DNA of 15,419 nt, from NCBI GenBank assembly GCA_025351205.1, contig JANXWI010000374.1, forward strand, positions 1 to 15,419, written 5' to 3'. Positions 14,424-15,419 of this stretch are shown piece by piece. This DNA comes from Deinococcus sp. (lineage in GTDB: Bacteria; Deinococcota; Deinococci; Deinococcales; Deinococcaceae). The position numbers and the translations under genes were made by a program. Numbering within the stretch: the stretch's first letter is position 1; the number at the start of each line of letters is the position of its first letter. The notes under the pieces are model-generated. The model was not told the origin of the DNA, ran no database searches, and was given only the letters and a program-made list of their open reading frames with translations.

Positions 14424-15040
14424 AGTTTGTGTAACTCTTCGCGGGCCTGCGTGGCCGTCAGGTCGGGGCCGTAGATCGCCGTGCCGGGCTGCTGCACCCT
14501 GCTGTCGTCCAGGCTGCCGGTATCGACCGCCGCGAAGCCGATCTCCTCGATCAGGGCCGTGACTATGGCTTTGGCCTCCGTGTCGTCGCCCGCGATGAAG
14601 ATGGCGCGGCGCTCATCCAGCGGTTTACCCACGTCGCCCAGCGTCTCCAGGTGCTGTGCAGAGATGGTATTGAACGCCTTGACCACCCGCGCTTTTGGCA
14701 GGTGACGCGCGATGAAGGCACTCTCCGACAGGCCGCCCAGGTCTATCTGACCGTCGCGCTCGGGGTAGTAGTTGGCCGTGTCGATCACGATCTTACCTTC
14801 CACCTGCACGGCGGGCATGTCCATGTATCTGCCAAAGGGGATGGTCTCGATCACCAGCTCACCGAAACGGGCGGCGTCCTCGTTGCTGAAGGCCTTGACG
14901 CCGTGCCCGATCTCGTGGGCCAGGTCGCGCAATGTGTCCGGCCCGCGCGAGTTGCTGACGCCGACCTCGTGGCCCGCCTCTGCCAGCAGCCGCGCCAGCG
15001 CCTTGCCGATGTGCCCCGCCCCCAGAATTCCGATCTTCAT
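14411..15040 (-). CDS. F420-NADP oxidoreductase-like NAD(P)-binding protein
   Basis: 209 residues. A Rossmann start KIGILGAGHIGKAL gives the GxGxxG (G7, G9, G12), and VSNSRGPDTL (28-37) is the NADP-phosphate-binding loop of this family. ETIPFGRY, KIVIDTANYYPERDG and RVVKAFNTISAQ are typical of the NADPH-dependent F420 reductase / NAD-binding family. Whether Deinococcus uses F420 is doubtful, so a different NADPH substrate is likely. The start ATG 15040 has TAAGCT 6 bases ahead and no ribosome site. It is convergent with, and overlaps by 13 bases, the AEC gene. Confidence 0.88.
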   Translation of the reverse strand: MKIGILGAGHIGKALARLLAEAGHEVGVSNSRGPDTLRDLAHEIGHGVKAFSNEDAARFGELVIETIPFGRYMDMPAVQVEGKIVIDTANYYPERDGQIDLGGLSESAFIARHLPKARVVKAFNTISAQHLETLGDVGKPLDERRAIFIAGDDTEAKAIVTALIEEIGFAAVDTGSLDDSRVQQPGTAIYGPDLTATQAREELHKLQGK

Positions 15041-15046
15041 GGGGGC

Positions 15047-15052
15047 AGCTTA
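15047..15052 (-). promoter_or_regulatory. -10 of the oxidoreductase gene, leaderless start
   Basis: On the minus strand TAAGCT ends 6 bases (GCCCCC) before ATG 15040; no Shine-Dalgarno is present. Confidence 0.5.
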
Positions 15053-15112
15053 AGCCCATAAAGACAGGGTGAAGCACAGCCCGCCTTGCCGTTCTCTTGA
15101 GGCTTGGCGGCG

Positions 15113-15118
15113 TACCAT
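15113..15118 (+). promoter_or_regulatory. -10 of the Uma2 remnant
   Basis: TACCAT ends 6 bases before ATG 15125, the same leaderless layout as other genes here, so the remnant may still be transcribed. Confidence 0.45.
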
Positions 15119-15124
15119 GCGGGC

Positions 15125-15282
15125 ATGGACGACGATGGCCTGAACGATAGAGCCGTGCCGCCGAGCTGTACCGGAAGACACCGAGCGGCTGGCAACTGGA
15201 GGGCGTGCTGGGTGAGACTTCGCTCCCCGGTGTGGCCCTGAATCTGAGCATGGACGAAATCTACGGGCGCGTGACCTTCTAG
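15125..15282 (+). pseudogene. Remnant of a Uma2-family (DUF820) endonuclease gene
   Basis: ATG 15125 begins MDDDGLNDRA, after which the frame no longer makes sense. In the next frame, 15151-15282 encodes 43 residues RAAELYRKTPSGWQLEGVLG, ETSLPGVALNLSMDEIYGRV, TF and a stop, which matches the usual end of Uma2 restriction-endonuclease-like proteins (GWQLEGV, then pGl.L.LsmdeIYgrV.F). A TAG at 15148 closes that frame upstream. Intact family members have roughly 180-190 residues, so most of the middle, including the catalytic part, is deleted with a frameshift. Its stop and the tyrA stop share the palindrome CTAG. Confidence 0.7.
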
Positions 15283-15419
15283 CCCCGCCCGCGCGTTTCG
15301 TAGCCCAGCTCGCGCAGCAGCTCCCCGGCCCGCGTCACGTCGCCCTGCGTTTCAAGCCCCAGCCGCAGCGCCCCGCCCTGCTCGCGCACGCTCAGCACCT
15401 CGATGTCCTTGATGTTCAC
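15279..15419 (-). CDS. tyrA: C-terminal end of prephenate dehydrogenase (ACT domain), partial
   Basis: Only the last 46 codons are in the window; the 5' part lies beyond the right edge. The visible residues VNIKDIEVLSVREQGGALRL, GLETQGDVTRAGELLRELGY read as the second half of an ACT domain, as found at the end of TyrA-type prephenate dehydrogenases: a bound-amino-acid N-I segment, VREqGGaLRLg, and a final helix ending ELGYE. Tyrosine feedback through ACT is known in the family. Another ACT-domain protein cannot be excluded with so little sequence. Confidence 0.65.
   Translation of the reverse strand: MNIKDIEVLSVREQGGALRLGLETQGDVTRAGELLRELGYETRGRG

Overview
The window is high-GC chromosomal DNA that looks like a Deinococcus (Deinococcota). 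The evidence is a futalosine hydrolase (menaquinone made by the futalosine route), an rpmI-rplT pair with no infC in front, several genes whose -10 hexamer (TANNNT) sits only 5-6 bases before the start codon (leaderless style, common in Deinococcus), and dispersed small non-coding repeats. This is inference from content; no 16S or housekeeping phylogeny was possible.

Left edge (1-2098): a long minus-strand gene enters from the left edge and is open over 537 codons. It carries a DUF4157 / eCIS-core domain with an HEGTH motif, the domain typical of cargo of extracellular contractile injection systems and of some polymorphic toxins. Behind it lie about 440 bases without a gene, then a 48-base 3' fragment of a tRNA-Ile(GAT) gene followed by its terminator. 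The fragment lacks the 5' half of the tRNA, as expected at the far end of an element integrated into a tRNA gene. Short direct repeats on its left look like integrase arm sites. I read 1-2050 as the end of a genomic island and everything to the right as chromosomal backbone.

Backbone (2531-7490): mqnB (futalosine hydrolase) with a tandem-repeat-coded tail overlaps a membrane-anchored PIG-L deacetylase by GTGA. Next is a repeat-rich gap holding a small element with 14-bp inverted ends. Then come rplT and rpmI on the minus strand and typA (bipA) on the plus strand, diverging from a shared promoter region. Terminators are clear after rplT and after typA.

Middle (7581-11326): a secreted small protein of unknown function; a vapBC-type toxin-antitoxin pair (AbrB-fold antitoxin, PIN toxin) with repeat operator sites; a 94-residue conserved-looking protein; and a TetR regulator with a palindromic operator on its own promoter, followed by a PAF-acetylhydrolase-like alpha/beta hydrolase preceded by an overlapping 23-codon upstream ORF.

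Right (11395-15419): a class I SAM methyltransferase (minus), a membrane protein with an exact 45-residue internal repeat (plus), an AEC-family transporter (plus) overlapping the end of an F420/NADP-oxidoreductase-like gene (minus), a remnant of a Uma2-family endonuclease gene that keeps its promoter and start but is frameshifted and deleted, and the last 46 codons of what looks like prephenate dehydrogenase (tyrA, ACT domain) entering from the right edge on the minus strand.
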